Positions 29,901 to 37,314 of a stretch of DNA of 64,000 bases are shown piece by piece. The number at the start of each line of letters is the position of its first letter. Within the stretch, counting starts at the first letter, position 1. The notes beneath the pieces are model-generated. The model did not search any database, was not told where the DNA came from, and worked only from the letters and a program-made list of their open reading frames with translations. This DNA is from Lysobacteraceae bacterium (GTDB taxonomy: Bacteria; Pseudomonadota; Gammaproteobacteria; Xanthomonadales; Xanthomonadaceae). Position numbers and translations under genes: made by a program. The DNA is taken from the NCBI GenBank assembly GCA_016789405.1, contig JAEUPQ010000029.1:62001-126000 (forward strand), in the 5' to 3' direction.

Positions 29901-30278
29901 CATGTAGCGGCCGGCGAGCGAGATGAACGTGGTCAGGGCTGCGCCCTTGTTGCCGCGTTCTTCCTTGTCGACCTGGACCACGATCTCCTGGCCTTCGCGC
30001 AGCAGTTCCTTGATGCTGGCCTTGTGGTGGTCCACGCCGGCCTGGAAGTAGTCGCGGGAGATTTCCTTCAGCGGCAGGAAGCCGTGGCGCTCGGCGCCGT
30101 ACTCGACGAAGGCGGCTTCGAGGGAAGGCTCGAGCCGGGTGATGCGGCCCTTGTAGATGTTGGACTTCTTCTGTTCCTTGGACGGCCGTTCGATGTCGAT
30201 GTCGTAGAGATTCTGGCCGTCGACGATCGCGACGCGGAGTTCTTCCGCCTGCGTCGCATTGATGAGCATGCGTTTCAT
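26994..30278 (-). CDS. rne: Ribonuclease E
   Basis: This 1094-residue endoribonuclease carries out mRNA turnover and 5S/tRNA processing and scaffolds the degradosome. The start [10 protein letters not shown] and S1 domain (about 35-120) are canonical. The catalytic aspartates are Asp301 (TALTAVDVN region) and Asp344 (VVIDFIDM), equivalent to E. coli 303 and 346. The Zn-link C402-PR-C405 is intact, as is the tetramerising small domain. After about residue 530 the protein becomes an unstructured scaffold: a Q/R/G-rich block (about 600-745), an arginine patch near 806-826 for RNA binding, and an Ala/Val/Thr/Pro-rich tail (about 866-1066) unlike the E. coli scaffold. The ribosome site GAGGAA is 8-9 bases before ATG. 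A 637-bp structured leader precedes it. Confidence 0.96.
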   Translation of the reverse strand: MKRMLINATQAEELRVAIVDGQNLYDIDIERPSKEQKKSNIYKGRITRLEPSLEAAFVEYGAERHGFLPLKEISRDYFQAGVDHHKASIKELLREGQEIVVQVDKEERGNKGAALTTFISLAGRYMVLMPNSPTAGGVSRRIEGDDRAALKEAMDKLNIPDDMGVIIRTAGVGRDAEELQWDLDYLLSVWRSITEAALKKPSPLPIYQESRLIIRALRDYMRADIGEILVDTPEMYAEARDFVEQVMPHNLRKLKHYTDDTPLFNRFQIESQIENAYERSVRLPSGGSLVIDQTEALTAVDVNSSRATKGGDIEETAFNTNLEAAEEVARQMRLRDLGGLVVIDFIDMTSNKHQREVENRLAQALKHDRARVQIGRISKFGLLELSRQRLRPSLGESSQLVCPRCDGHGRMRSIESLSLSIIRLAEEHAMKDNTGQVLVQAPVEIANYLLNEKRRALSEIEKRHDAPIVIVADESLHTPHYEVTRIRENELSEETSKPSYQRGTPRKLATIALTKANLNVPPPFAVTNVKPDRPAPLREEREEQPRPQPAPAPAPAPVAAPVPVAAPAAKSGGLMGWLKGLFGGESSAPATPSRPQHGSQGQGRQDRGGDQRRDRDQRREQRGPKGQQPRQDRRDDRREERRNDQPRGEQNRNDLNRNAQQGQPQGGPQKQGQNNGQQKPQQKQNAQQQGQQQKQRGQQDKQQEKPQDRQADAQSQKTQGGEQRQAQQPRREERAQSQQAEVQKPQVAPQAASPGETPVVAMQAAAVANVVAPAVPKTDGIVQEDTDLTQGDDAIGDAGDGADDAGAEGGGRRRRGRRGGRRRRRGNGENAGAETLVDDVIANDDAPQVTVDRSQPEFDFDDLPEAPAQAPAQVPAQAPAVAATASIAAPVAMAAVANVVQEAIAESAEAATETVAPTAAPAVATVVDVVVDTPVVSLPAAVEPAVVEQVVVAPAIVEAPVVETIAATPDATESLPTESVTPAPVAIETPVVDAIASSPAAVEAATVDTVAAEEATSEVAASDTAASGTVVQAAAVAETIDASTQDVVVATPEVAAELASEIAAPQYGVGLPLFDGQPAAADPSRAEESDPPKA

Positions 30279-30422
30279 GGTCTTGCGTTCCTCGCGCGCT
30301 CTCCCCGGGGCGCATCGCACGGATGCGGAAACCGGATGCGCGGAACGCCGGCGGCGCGTCGCCTGGACCAGACCTTGGGCCGGATGCCTCGCGCGGCGCC
30401 GTACTGGTGTTGTCGCACGCTG

Positions 30423-30458
30423 CGAACCGAGATCCCGTGGAAACGGGACTGCGGTTCG
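30423..30458 (-). promoter_or_regulatory. Two-tier hairpin in the rne leader (rne5-like element)
   Basis: CGAACCG (30423-30429) pairs perfectly with CGGTTCG (30452-30458), and inside it CCCGT (30434-30438) pairs perfectly with ACGGG (30443-30447) over a 4-base loop. Symmetric 4-base internal loops separate the two stems. It ends 145 bases before the rne start codon. A stem interrupted by an internal loop is the shape of hp2, the E. coli rne leader hairpin through which RNase E senses its own mRNA; sequence homology is not claimed. Confidence 0.5.
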
Positions 30459-30489
30459 GCCCACCTTGCGCAAGGGCGCAGGGTGCCGG

Positions 30490-30506
30490 CGACAACCTCC
30501 TTGTCG
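30490..30506 (-). promoter_or_regulatory. Hairpin with GGAGG loop in the rne leader, RsmA/CsrA-site-like
   Basis: On the rne-sense strand, CGACAA and TTGTCG form a perfect 6-bp stem closing a GGAGG loop. The string ACAAGGAGGT fits much of the CsrA/RsmA consensus (RUACARGGAUGU), with GGA exposed in the loop as known sites require. No start codon with a proper frame follows closely, so it is unlikely to be an ordinary ribosome binding site. Confidence 0.45.
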
Positions 30507-30518
30507 GTTCGCCCGGGT

Positions 30519-30543
30519 CGTCCTGCCGGCTTTCGCCCGGACG
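30519..30543 (-). promoter_or_regulatory. GAAA-tetraloop hairpin in the rne leader
   Basis: CGTCC (30519-30523) pairs with GGACG (30539-30543). An inner GGC/GCC stem closes a loop that reads GAAA on the rne-sense strand, with an asymmetric bulge between the stems. Confidence 0.4.
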
Positions 30544-30915
30544 GCCCGTCGTTGCAAATGGCGTGGGGTACTTCCAGCGCTACGACACCACGGCGGACCG
30601 CGGGAGCGCTTGTTGTGCATGGAGCTAGTGTTGCCGGGCCGGTGGCCAGCTCCGTTCGCGCCTTCAGCGCGAGGGGGCGGCCACACGGGACGTGTTCAGC
30701 CCAAGTGCGCATTCGCACCCGGCGATAACCGGTATTGCCGACGAGCCGCTAACATGGCCGCCCCGAGGACGGTGGCCGCGCACTGCATCGGAGATCGCGG
30801 GGGAGGTGGGCTTTCGGCCCGCTGGCACCACCGGCCGACATCGCGGCTGGTGACCAACTCCCTAGCGAAATCAACCCCTTATATCGCGGAGCGAGTGTAG
30901 CAGATCACGACCCTG

Positions 30916-31908
30916 ATGGCCTCATCCAATTCACGTGGGGACGACTCCCCCCAGCGGCCTTCGGGCCAGGTCCGCCTCGTTCGCGTCTCCGACGACCGTG
31001 CGGGCCAGCGGCTGGACAATTTCCTGCTGGGCCAGCTCAAGGGCGCGCCCAAGTCGCTGATTTACAAGATCGTGCGTAGCGGGCAAGTCCGCGTGAACGG
31101 GGGGCGCGCCAAGGCCGAGACCCGGCTGGAGGGCGGCGACGAAGTGCGCATTCCCCCGGTCCGCCTGTCGGAGGCCGGCGAGAAGACGCCGCCGCCGAAG
31201 GGTCTGCTGGCGGCCATGGAGGCCAGCATCGTCTTCGAGGACGCCCGCCTGCTGGCCATCAACAAGCCGTCGGGGCTTGCCAGCCATGGCGGCAGCGGCA
31301 TCAGCCACGGCGCCATCGAGACCCTGCGAGCGCTGCGTCCCAGGGAGTCCCTCGAGCTGGTGCATCGGCTCGACCGTGACACCTCCGGCTTGCTGATCGT
31401 CGCGAAGAAGCGCTCGGCGCTCACCGAGTTGCAGGCGCTGATGCGCGAGAACGACCTGGACGAAGGGCGGGGCATCGCCAAGCGCTATCTCGCGCTCCTG
31501 GTCGGGCGCATGCCCGATGGCGTGATGACCGTGGATGCGCCGCTGCACATCGGCCTGCGCCAGGGCGGCGAGCGCCATGTGCAGGTGCATCCGAACGGCA
31601 AGCCGTCCCTGAGCCACTTCCGGGTCCTTGAACGGCGCGGCGGCCATTCCTTCTGCGAAGTGCGGATCGAAACCGGGCGCACGCACCAGATCCGCGTCCA
31701 TGCGCAGCACATCGGCCACGCCGTCGCAGGCGACGACAAGTATGGCGATCCGGACATCAACAAGCGCCTGCGCGAGCAGATCGGCCTCAAGCGTCTGTTC
31801 CTGCATGCGGCGTCGCTGGAATTCGCCCTGGACGATGGTCGGACGCCCTATCTGCTCGACGCGCCGCTGGCGCCCGAACTGGTGGACGTGCTGGATCGGC
31901 TGGCCTGA
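30916..31908 (+). CDS. rluC: 23S rRNA pseudouridine synthase RluC
   Basis: RluC converts uridines 955, 2504 and 2580 of 23S rRNA to pseudouridine. The 330-residue protein has an N-terminal S4 RNA-binding domain (about 28-82, QRLDNFLLGQLKGAPKSLIY), then the RluA-type catalytic domain with HRLDRDTSG, the catalytic Asp being Asp154, and later ETGRTHQIRVH. Divergent rne-rluC pairing is widespread in gammaproteobacteria and supports RluC over RluD. A hydrophilic N-terminal tail of about 20 residues precedes the S4 domain. Confidence 0.94.
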   Translation: MASSNSRGDDSPQRPSGQVRLVRVSDDRAGQRLDNFLLGQLKGAPKSLIYKIVRSGQVRVNGGRAKAETRLEGGDEVRIPPVRLSEAGEKTPPPKGLLAAMEASIVFEDARLLAINKPSGLASHGGSGISHGAIETLRALRPRESLELVHRLDRDTSGLLIVAKKRSALTELQALMRENDLDEGRGIAKRYLALLVGRMPDGVMTVDAPLHIGLRQGGERHVQVHPNGKPSLSHFRVLERRGGHSFCEVRIETGRTHQIRVHAQHIGHAVAGDDKYGDPDINKRLREQIGLKRLFLHAASLEFALDDGRTPYLLDAPLAPELVDVLDRLA

Positions 31909-32040
31909 GTGTCGAATCCGGGAGCCAGCAACGGATCGATCGGCTCGCCCCTGAGTGCACACGCGTTGAGCAAGTCGAGTGCGTGTGCCCGGCGCTGGAA
32001 GTGACCGGCAGGCTGCTCGCGCGGCCCGCCGGTCTCTGCG

Positions 32041-32949
32041 TCAGGGGACGCGCCGCCAGATGTCCCCGCTGTCGGTGATGGCCCAGGCATAACCCATCGC
32101 GTCCACGGCGACGCGCTTGCCGGCGCCCTTGGCGTCGGACCAGCCGCTGTAGGTCCAGCGGTAGATCGCGTTGCCGTCGCCGTTGCCGCGTTTGCAGCCC
32201 ACCGCGTACACCGAGCTGCCGTTCGCCGCGACATCGCGGAAGCAGCCCGGTCGCTTCAGCCAGTAACCGCCGGCATTGTCCTGCCACTCGAAGATCTGGC
32301 CCTGCGCGTTGACGACCCATGCGGTGTTGCCGACCGAGATGCGCACGGCCGCGCCGGGCATTTCTTCCCAGCCGCAGAAATCCTTGTCCGGCAACAGGCG
32401 ATCACCGTTCGCGCAGGGCATCGCACGCGCGATCGCGTTGCCGCCTTCGCCGTTCGGCCGCGCGGTCACGACCCACAGACCGAACTTTCCGGCGCCGACA
32501 TCGGTGATGGGCCGGCCATCGGGCGTGCCGCGTTTCTGCCATTCGCCTTCACCCGACCTGGAATACAGCAGGGCGTCGCCGCCGATGGTGTAGCTGTGGA
32601 AGCCGTAGGTAGCGATGGCGCTGCCGTGGCCGGCCACCGGGAACGGCACGAAGCTGCTGCCGTTCCAGCGGTAGAACTGCGAGGAACCATGACTGTTCGG
32701 CACGACATCGCAGCCGGTCACGTAGATCACGTCCTGCATGCCGCCGACGATGTCGCGGGCGCAGCCGGGCACCTGCGCCCAGCGGGCGCTGTCGTCGACG
32801 TGGGGGGCGAACATGGGCGTGGTGTTGTTCTTCGGCGGCATGCCGTCGGGACGTTTGATGGCGGGTGAGCCCCAGTCCGGCGGCGTGGCGGACGCGCTGG
32901 CCGAGAGGATGGCGAGGGTGCAGGCGAACAACAGGAGATGCGGGCGCAT
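32041..32949 (-). CDS. Secreted tectonin-like beta-propeller protein
   Basis: This 302-residue protein has a signal peptide cleaved near LSASASATPP. The mature part consists of six or so blade-like repeats built on 'W....G.A..I.VG....WVVNAQGQIFEW' and 'SSVYAVGC....YRW', the tectonin/tachylectin beta-propeller pattern found in lectins and in bacterial surface proteins. No catalytic motif is present, so it probably binds glycans or lipids. It is the last gene of a leftward set of envelope genes. The start at 32949 has AGGACT upstream. Confidence 0.7.
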   Translation of the reverse strand: MRPHLLLFACTLAILSASASATPPDWGSPAIKRPDGMPPKNNTTPMFAPHVDDSARWAQVPGCARDIVGGMQDVIYVTGCDVVPNSHGSSQFYRWNGSSFVPFPVAGHGSAIATYGFHSYTIGGDALLYSRSGEGEWQKRGTPDGRPITDVGAGKFGLWVVTARPNGEGGNAIARAMPCANGDRLLPDKDFCGWEEMPGAAVRISVGNTAWVVNAQGQIFEWQDNAGGYWLKRPGCFRDVAANGSSVYAVGCKRGNGDGNAIYRWTYSGWSDAKGAGKRVAVDAMGYAWAITDSGDIWRRVP

Positions 32950-33010
32950 GGTGGAGTCCTTGAGTGTGTGGGGATGGGATCGAAGGGCTAGCGAGACGTT
33001 CGTGCCTGCG

Positions 33011-33541
33011 TCAGCCGAAGACGAGGAACAGCACGATCACGACCGGCGTGAGCCACAGCGCAAGGCGTCGCGCGGGCATGAACGCCGCGAACAGCAGCAA
33101 CAGCGCGATCGCGAGGGTACGAATGGGCCCGAGCAACCAGTTCACGGGCGTGTAGACCGCTGCGAGATACATGCGCTCGCTCGGATGGACGCGCATGTCG
33201 ACGGTTTCCCCGACGCTGTAGAACCTGCCTCCGGGGATCTTGCTGACCTTGAACTTGTGGGTATCCATGCGCGGATTGACGATCGCGCGGCCGAGGAAAC
33301 AGTTGGCACGGTTGCGCGCTCGACAGCTGTCCGCAGCGACGGTGACTTCGCCGACCACGGGCTGTCCCGCATCGAGCAGCCAGATGCGCCAGCCGGTCTG
33401 GATCGCGCAGAACGCCAGCGCGGCGGCGACCAGCCACAGCAGGATCACGCGATGCACGGGGCGGCCGCGATGCGTCCATGGCGCAGGCTTCGTTGCGGGC
33501 GCGGTCGGCGTGGTCTCCGTCGGCGGATGCATGGCGTTCAC
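33011..33541 (-). CDS. Membrane protein of unknown function
   Basis: This 176-residue protein overlaps the preceding lipoprotein gene by ATGA. A hydrophilic N-terminus is followed by one membrane segment (about 30-52, 'VILLWLVAAALAFCAI'), a roughly 65-residue external loop with a Cys pair (SCRARNRANC), and two C-terminal membrane segments. The layout recalls DUF3592-type proteins, but I cannot confirm it. Overlap and order tie it to the surrounding envelope operon. Confidence 0.6.
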   Translation of the reverse strand: MNAMHPPTETTPTAPATKPAPWTHRGRPVHRVILLWLVAAALAFCAIQTGWRIWLLDAGQPVVGEVTVAADSCRARNRANCFLGRAIVNPRMDTHKFKVSKIPGGRFYSVGETVDMRVHPSERMYLAAVYTPVNWLLGPIRTLAIALLLLFAAFMPARRLALWLTPVVIVLFLVFG

Positions 33542-34152
33542 GTGTCGCTATCCATGCGTGCGAGCGCGGCGCGTCCCGCGATCTCCATGCGGGCATCGAA
33601 GTCGGGCCCGGCGCCATCCTTGCGCATGCCTGTCACGTTGAGCACAAGGATGTTCAGACCCTTGCGGACGATGAGCTGACGCGCCCCCACCATGTCGGCA
33701 TTGCTGCTGGAGCGCCAGGCAGCGTCGCCGAAACCGGCGATGCTTTCGCCCTTCGCCTGCGTCTGCGCGCCGATCTGCTCGTTGACCAGGCCGTTGAGTT
33801 CGGTGGTCGCACCCGTGAGCGATTCGAACAGCGTGCGGGTTTCAGCCGCGTCCTGACCCTTGACGACCTGCACCATGAAGATCGTGAACTGGCCCGGATT
33901 GCCGGCGCTGGCCCACATGCAGTTTTCTGGTTCGTCGGCCATCTGGCTGACTGGCTGGCCGACGACAGCCTGCGCTTCGGCCGAGGTGACCAGCGTACAG
34001 GCGCGAGGCAGTGCGGCAGGCGTGTCGGAGGATGCGATCGCGGCATCGAGGGGAGAGGTCGCCTGACTCGCCGGTGCAGCGGTGTCGTGCCCGCAACCGG
34101 TGACGAGCAATGCGACGAGAGCGAATGCAAGGGAAGGGGACCTGCGTGACAT
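33538..34152 (-). CDS. Lipoprotein of unknown function
   Basis: This 204-residue protein starts at the ATG at 34152 and has a lipobox (LLVTGC, Cys about residue 19), so it is anchored in the inner or outer membrane. The mature domain opens 'CTLVTSAEAQAVVGQPV' and contains a second conserved Cys in ENCMWAS, reminiscent of DUF3558-type sensors/lipoproteins. It shares a 4-bp overlap with the downstream membrane protein. Confidence 0.65.
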   Translation of the reverse strand: MSRRSPSLAFALVALLVTGCGHDTAAPASQATSPLDAAIASSDTPAALPRACTLVTSAEAQAVVGQPVSQMADEPENCMWASAGNPGQFTIFMVQVVKGQDAAETRTLFESLTGATTELNGLVNEQIGAQTQAKGESIAGFGDAAWRSSSNADMVGARQLIVRKGLNILVLNVTGMRKDGAGPDFDARMEIAGRAALARMDSDT

Positions 34153-34162
34153 GCGGATGTCC

Positions 34163-34648
34163 TCAGCGCGACGGCGCAACGACGCCGTGGTAGCGGTGGC
34201 GGGTATGGGCATCGCTCGTGCGCTGCGCGTAGACCAGGCCGTCGGCACCGATGGACGCGCGCGTTTCACCCGTGGACAGGCCGGGGATCTTCAGGGTGTA
34301 GGCGTAGACCGTGGTCGGAATGCCGTCGACGATTTCGCCACCGATCTTGCGGCAGGCGGTCAGCGGGTACTTGCCGGCGCGGATCTCCGCGGTGAGCCTG
34401 CGTTCCGCCGCGAGCAGGTCCATCTTCTGGGATTTCCACGGACCACCGACACGCGTGTACGAGCGGCCATCGGCGACGATGACTTCCATGCGCAGGCCAC
34501 CGGTTTCGGTGATGCTGTGGCGCGCGGGACGCGCGGCGGATTTCTCGGCGGCGCGCAGATAGGTCTCGCAGGTGGGTTCGAGCGCCGATGCGGCACCGGA
34601 AATGACGAACAGCAACGGCAGCAACTGGAATGCGGAAGAACGGTTCAT
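34163..34648 (-). CDS. Small exported protein of unknown function
   Basis: This is a 161-residue protein with a signal peptide (LLFVISGAASA) and a single alpha/beta domain with a Cys pair (TCETYL and TACRKIGG). The series of short beta strands (MEVIVADGRSYTRVGGPWKS, VDGIPTTVYAYTLK) suggests a LolA-like or pilotin-like carrier fold. This is a resemblance only. It lies ten bases from the lipoprotein gene on the same strand. Confidence 0.55.
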   Translation of the reverse strand: MNRSSAFQLLPLLFVISGAASALEPTCETYLRAAEKSAARPARHSITETGGLRMEVIVADGRSYTRVGGPWKSQKMDLLAAERRLTAEIRAGKYPLTACRKIGGEIVDGIPTTVYAYTLKIPGLSTGETRASIGADGLVYAQRTSDAHTRHRYHGVVAPSR

Positions 34649-34743
34649 GGCGGGATTCCGTTGGATGGTGACGTGGAAAAGACGGCGGGCACGAATGCGG
34701 ACGAACGAGGTGTGCATGGCAGCGGGACGGTGGTGACGTGGCC

Positions 34744-35130
34744 TCACCACGGCCGCCACTCGCGCCACGGGCCGCGTCGCCACCACCATTCGGCGGGAAT
34801 CTGCGGTGCGTAACGGGGCTCGAACGGCGCGACAGCGCACCAGTCGATGACCTGCGAGTCCGTGATATCGCCGGAAGGCTCCTGCATGCTGCGTCGGACG
34901 ATGCAGCGTTCTTCAATGCCGTATCCGTCTTCGTCTTGGCGACGTGGATATTCGATGGCATACGGAACGTGCGTATGCGGGAAATCCGCTGCGTAGGGCA
35001 ACGACGATGGTGCAACCGGGTGTGGCACCGGGGGCTGGGGATGAGGACCTGGCGGACCGGGTGGATGCGCTCTCGCTTCCGCACAGGCGAACGCGAGCCC
35101 CGCCAGCAGGCAGATGCGCGCCGCGTTCAT
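34744..35130 (-). CDS. Small proline-rich exported protein
   Basis: This 128-residue protein starts with ATG overlapping the upstream stop (ATGA). The signal peptide is cleaved near CAEARAHP, and a Pro/His-rich stretch (PPGPPGPHPQPP) follows. The end is rich in Trp and Arg (AEWWWRRGPWREWRPW). I recognise no family. The overlap implies coupled expression with the IPT-domain protein before it. Confidence 0.55.
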   Translation of the reverse strand: MNAARICLLAGLAFACAEARAHPPGPPGPHPQPPVPHPVAPSSLPYAADFPHTHVPYAIEYPRRQDEDGYGIEERCIVRRSMQEPSGDITDSQVIDWCAVAPFEPRYAPQIPAEWWWRRGPWREWRPW

Positions 35131-36407
35131 TGCGTCACCACGCCGACGGGCGTCCAGACATCGCAGCTCAGGTCGTAGACCATGAACGCCTCGCTGTCGG
35201 CCGCTGCGGTGAACGCCCAGTCCACGATCGCGCTCTTGCCTTCGAAACGCGTCGTCGCACTGCCATCCTTTGCTCCGTCGGTGGTGCTTGGACTGAACGT
35301 GAGGCTGCAACTGGCAGGCCGCATCCAGTCGGGCATCCGCAGGTCGTAGCGGTCGCTGCCGGAACGAATCGGGTGCAAGTCCGTGTCGCCGCGCCAGTGC
35401 GTGCTCTTCATGACCAGTCGGGTGCCATCGACTTTGATCTCGCAGCGATGGAACGTCGATGGTGTGTTCGGCACCTTGCATGCAGCGATGCTGGCTTCCA
35501 CGCCCTTGAGCGCGGTTCTTTCCCATCGTGGTTCGAAGCCGATCTCCTTGCCTGCGCCGCGCGTGCCGCCTGCGGAGACGATCTCGACCGAAGCGGCACC
35601 GGGAATCGCCTTGACGATGCCGTCCGGCAGCTGCGCGAGGATCTTGTCGCCCTGCCAGTCGAGCACTTTCGCGTCGATGCCCTGGATGCGTCCGTACTGC
35701 GTGGGCAGGGTGACGCGAACCGTGCCTGCGCCATCGCCGAAGCACAGTCCCTGCACGATGAAGACCTGGCCCGACTGCAGCGTCGCGTCGTTCGCGGGTT
35801 GGATGCTGGCGATCTTCGGCGTGTTGCCGTTCTTCGTGCAGACCAGCACGGAGGACGACGTACTGACGGTCCCTGCGGTGGGCGTCGTACCGCCCTTGAT
35901 CGGTGCGGCACCGCCGTTGCGGATGATCGCGCCGGTACTGCCGAGCCCGCGATACACGCTGGTCAGGCGATCGTTCGCGCCGGGTTGAGGTTGCGATGGC
36001 GGTGGATTGCTTCGACCGTGCGTTGTCGTCGAGCCGCTGCCAGAGCCATTCCCGGCGACCGGCGGTTTCGCGGGGCTGCCGTTCTGCGCAACGGGTGGCT
36101 GCGACGACGTGGGCGGTGTCGCGGGCTTGTTCGGCATCGATGCGCTGTTCGGCGTCTGCGTGCCTGCCGAACCGCCCCAGGGTGATGCGGGTGCGTTGGG
36201 TTTGCGCGGTTTAGGCTGCGCAATCGGCGCGGGACGCACATCCGGAACGCGGGCATTGCTGTCGCCGCGACCGGGAATGGTGGAAGGTGCGGCTGGACCG
36301 GATCCGGACTGGCCCGGATAGCCGTAGGTGCGGTTTTCGTCCTGGCCCTGCGCGTTCGCGCACAGTGCGCAAAGCGAGAGCGAAAGCGAGAGAAGCGTGC
36401 GGGTCAT
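35127..36407 (-). CDS. Exported protein with disordered N-terminus and IPT/TIG-like domain
   Basis: This 426-residue protein has a signal peptide (LSLSLCALCANAQG). Next comes a long Pro/Ser/Gly/Asn-rich disordered region (about 20-160), then an IPT/TIG-like Ig domain beginning 'PKIASIQPANDATLQSGQVF', with 'GLCFGDGAGTVRV'. The C-terminal region has paired cysteines (AACK, HRCEIK, SCSLTF, SCDVW). It sits between a CsgG-like gene (14 bp upstream) and a small proline-rich protein (4-bp overlap), so it may be cargo or a surface partner of the CsgG-like protein. Confidence 0.65.
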   Translation of the reverse strand: MTRTLLSLSLSLCALCANAQGQDENRTYGYPGQSGSGPAAPSTIPGRGDSNARVPDVRPAPIAQPKPRKPNAPASPWGGSAGTQTPNSASMPNKPATPPTSSQPPVAQNGSPAKPPVAGNGSGSGSTTTHGRSNPPPSQPQPGANDRLTSVYRGLGSTGAIIRNGGAAPIKGGTTPTAGTVSTSSSVLVCTKNGNTPKIASIQPANDATLQSGQVFIVQGLCFGDGAGTVRVTLPTQYGRIQGIDAKVLDWQGDKILAQLPDGIVKAIPGAASVEIVSAGGTRGAGKEIGFEPRWERTALKGVEASIAACKVPNTPSTFHRCEIKVDGTRLVMKSTHWRGDTDLHPIRSGSDRYDLRMPDWMRPASCSLTFSPSTTDGAKDGSATTRFEGKSAIVDWAFTAAADSEAFMVYDLSCDVWTPVGVVTQ

Positions 36408-36421
36408 GTTCGCGGCTCCGC

Positions 36422-37183
36422 TCAGCGACTGTCGGCGACGCTGGCGTCGAAACGCTTCGCCAATTCATGGACGGCTTCCTCGATCGCCTCGCGCAGTACC
36501 GCGTCGAAGTTGTCCTTGCTCGTCGACTGGTGCTGCACTTCCGGGCTGTAGGCGATGCCGCCCTTGCCCTTTTCGGCGCGGACGCGGTTGATCAGCGCGC
36601 CAAGGCCGCCGACGCTGCGCGCCGAGCCTTTCAGCTTCCTGCGCACGGTGATCGCGTCTACCACGTCGCCGGTGTTCGCATCGACGATGCTCACATCCAG
36701 GCCGAGTTCGTCGCGGTTGCTCGCGCCACCGATCTGCAGGCCGCCGACGTTCACGCCATTGCTGCTGGTGCGCGTGCCGCTGCCAAGTTCGGTGATCTCG
36801 GCCTCGAAGATGTATTCCGCCCCGCGCAGCTGCTGCTGTGCGGTATTGCCGGTGGTCTGGCCAGCGGCGTTCATCTGTTTTTCCTGGGTGACGCCGCGGC
36901 TGAGGCGTGCCCGCTCCACCACGCGGAACTGGCCGCTCTGCACCAGCGCGGTCTTGAACTGCTCGGTGGCGCCGCGCGGCGAGATTTCAGGAAGGTTGCT
37001 GGTGAACTCGTAGATCGCGACCGCGACGCGCGCGTCCGCGCTCTTGCGCGGCAGGATCGGGCGCTGCTTGTTGCCGCCCGCGTGGGCGGTGCCGATGCTC
37101 GATGCCAGGGCGAGCACGGAGGCGAGCAGGAGGGAAAACGTGGCCCGGGCGATGGGGGAGGGCGAGAAGATCAGGCTGGACAT
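36422..37183 (-). CDS. CsgG/HfaB-family secretion protein
   Basis: This is a 253-residue exported protein of the CsgG/HfaB family: 'ARVAVAIYEFTSN', 'TEQFKTALVQSGQFRVVERARL', 'AEYIFEAEITELGSG' and 'LDVSIVDANTGDVVDAITV'. CsgG forms a nonameric outer-membrane channel that exports curli subunits; HfaB does the same for holdfast anchors. Unlike CsgG, the signal peptide here (LALASSIGTAHAGG) has no lipobox Cys, so the protein may be a soluble periplasmic relative or insert without lipidation. No curli genes are present. The ATG at 37183 is preferred over an in-frame TTG at 37198. Confidence 0.75.
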   Translation of the reverse strand: MSSLIFSPSPIARATFSLLLASVLALASSIGTAHAGGNKQRPILPRKSADARVAVAIYEFTSNLPEISPRGATEQFKTALVQSGQFRVVERARLSRGVTQEKQMNAAGQTTGNTAQQQLRGAEYIFEAEITELGSGTRTSSNGVNVGGLQIGGASNRDELGLDVSIVDANTGDVVDAITVRRKLKGSARSVGGLGALINRVRAEKGKGGIAYSPEVQHQSTSKDNFDAVLREAIEEAVHELAKRFDASVADSR

Positions 37184-37314
37184 GTCGGCGATCCGCAATG
37201 GGTGGACGAATGCCGAACGGGGGTTCGCCGCGCGAACCGGACATGCCTCTGGAAAATATTTTCGGTGATTGCTGCCGGCGTGGCCCGACGCTGGTACCTC
37301 GCCCGCTGGTGGAT

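Larger units (their letters stand above)
30279..30915 (-). other. Long intergenic leader of rne, divergent from rluC
   Basis: These 637 bp hold no convincing gene. Read leftward they form the presumed 5' untranslated region of rne, with at least three well-formed hairpins (30519-30543, 30490-30506, 30423-30458). An AT-rich patch (30863-30890, including TTATATC) near the rluC end may contain promoter elements. In E. coli the rne leader is about 360 nt and mediates feedback control by RNase E itself; a similar role is likely here. Confidence 0.6.

Noticed and set aside
30492-30505. AAGGAGGT in the rne leader as an ordinary Shine-Dalgarno site
   Set aside because: No ATG or GTG with an open frame of interest follows at proper spacing, and the sequence is locked in a perfect hairpin.
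30279-30718. Leftward open frame of about 147 codons in the rne leader
   Set aside because: Composition is Arg/Pro/Ala-rich, there is no family resemblance and no sensible ribosome site, and it overlaps the leader hairpins; high GC makes such frames common.
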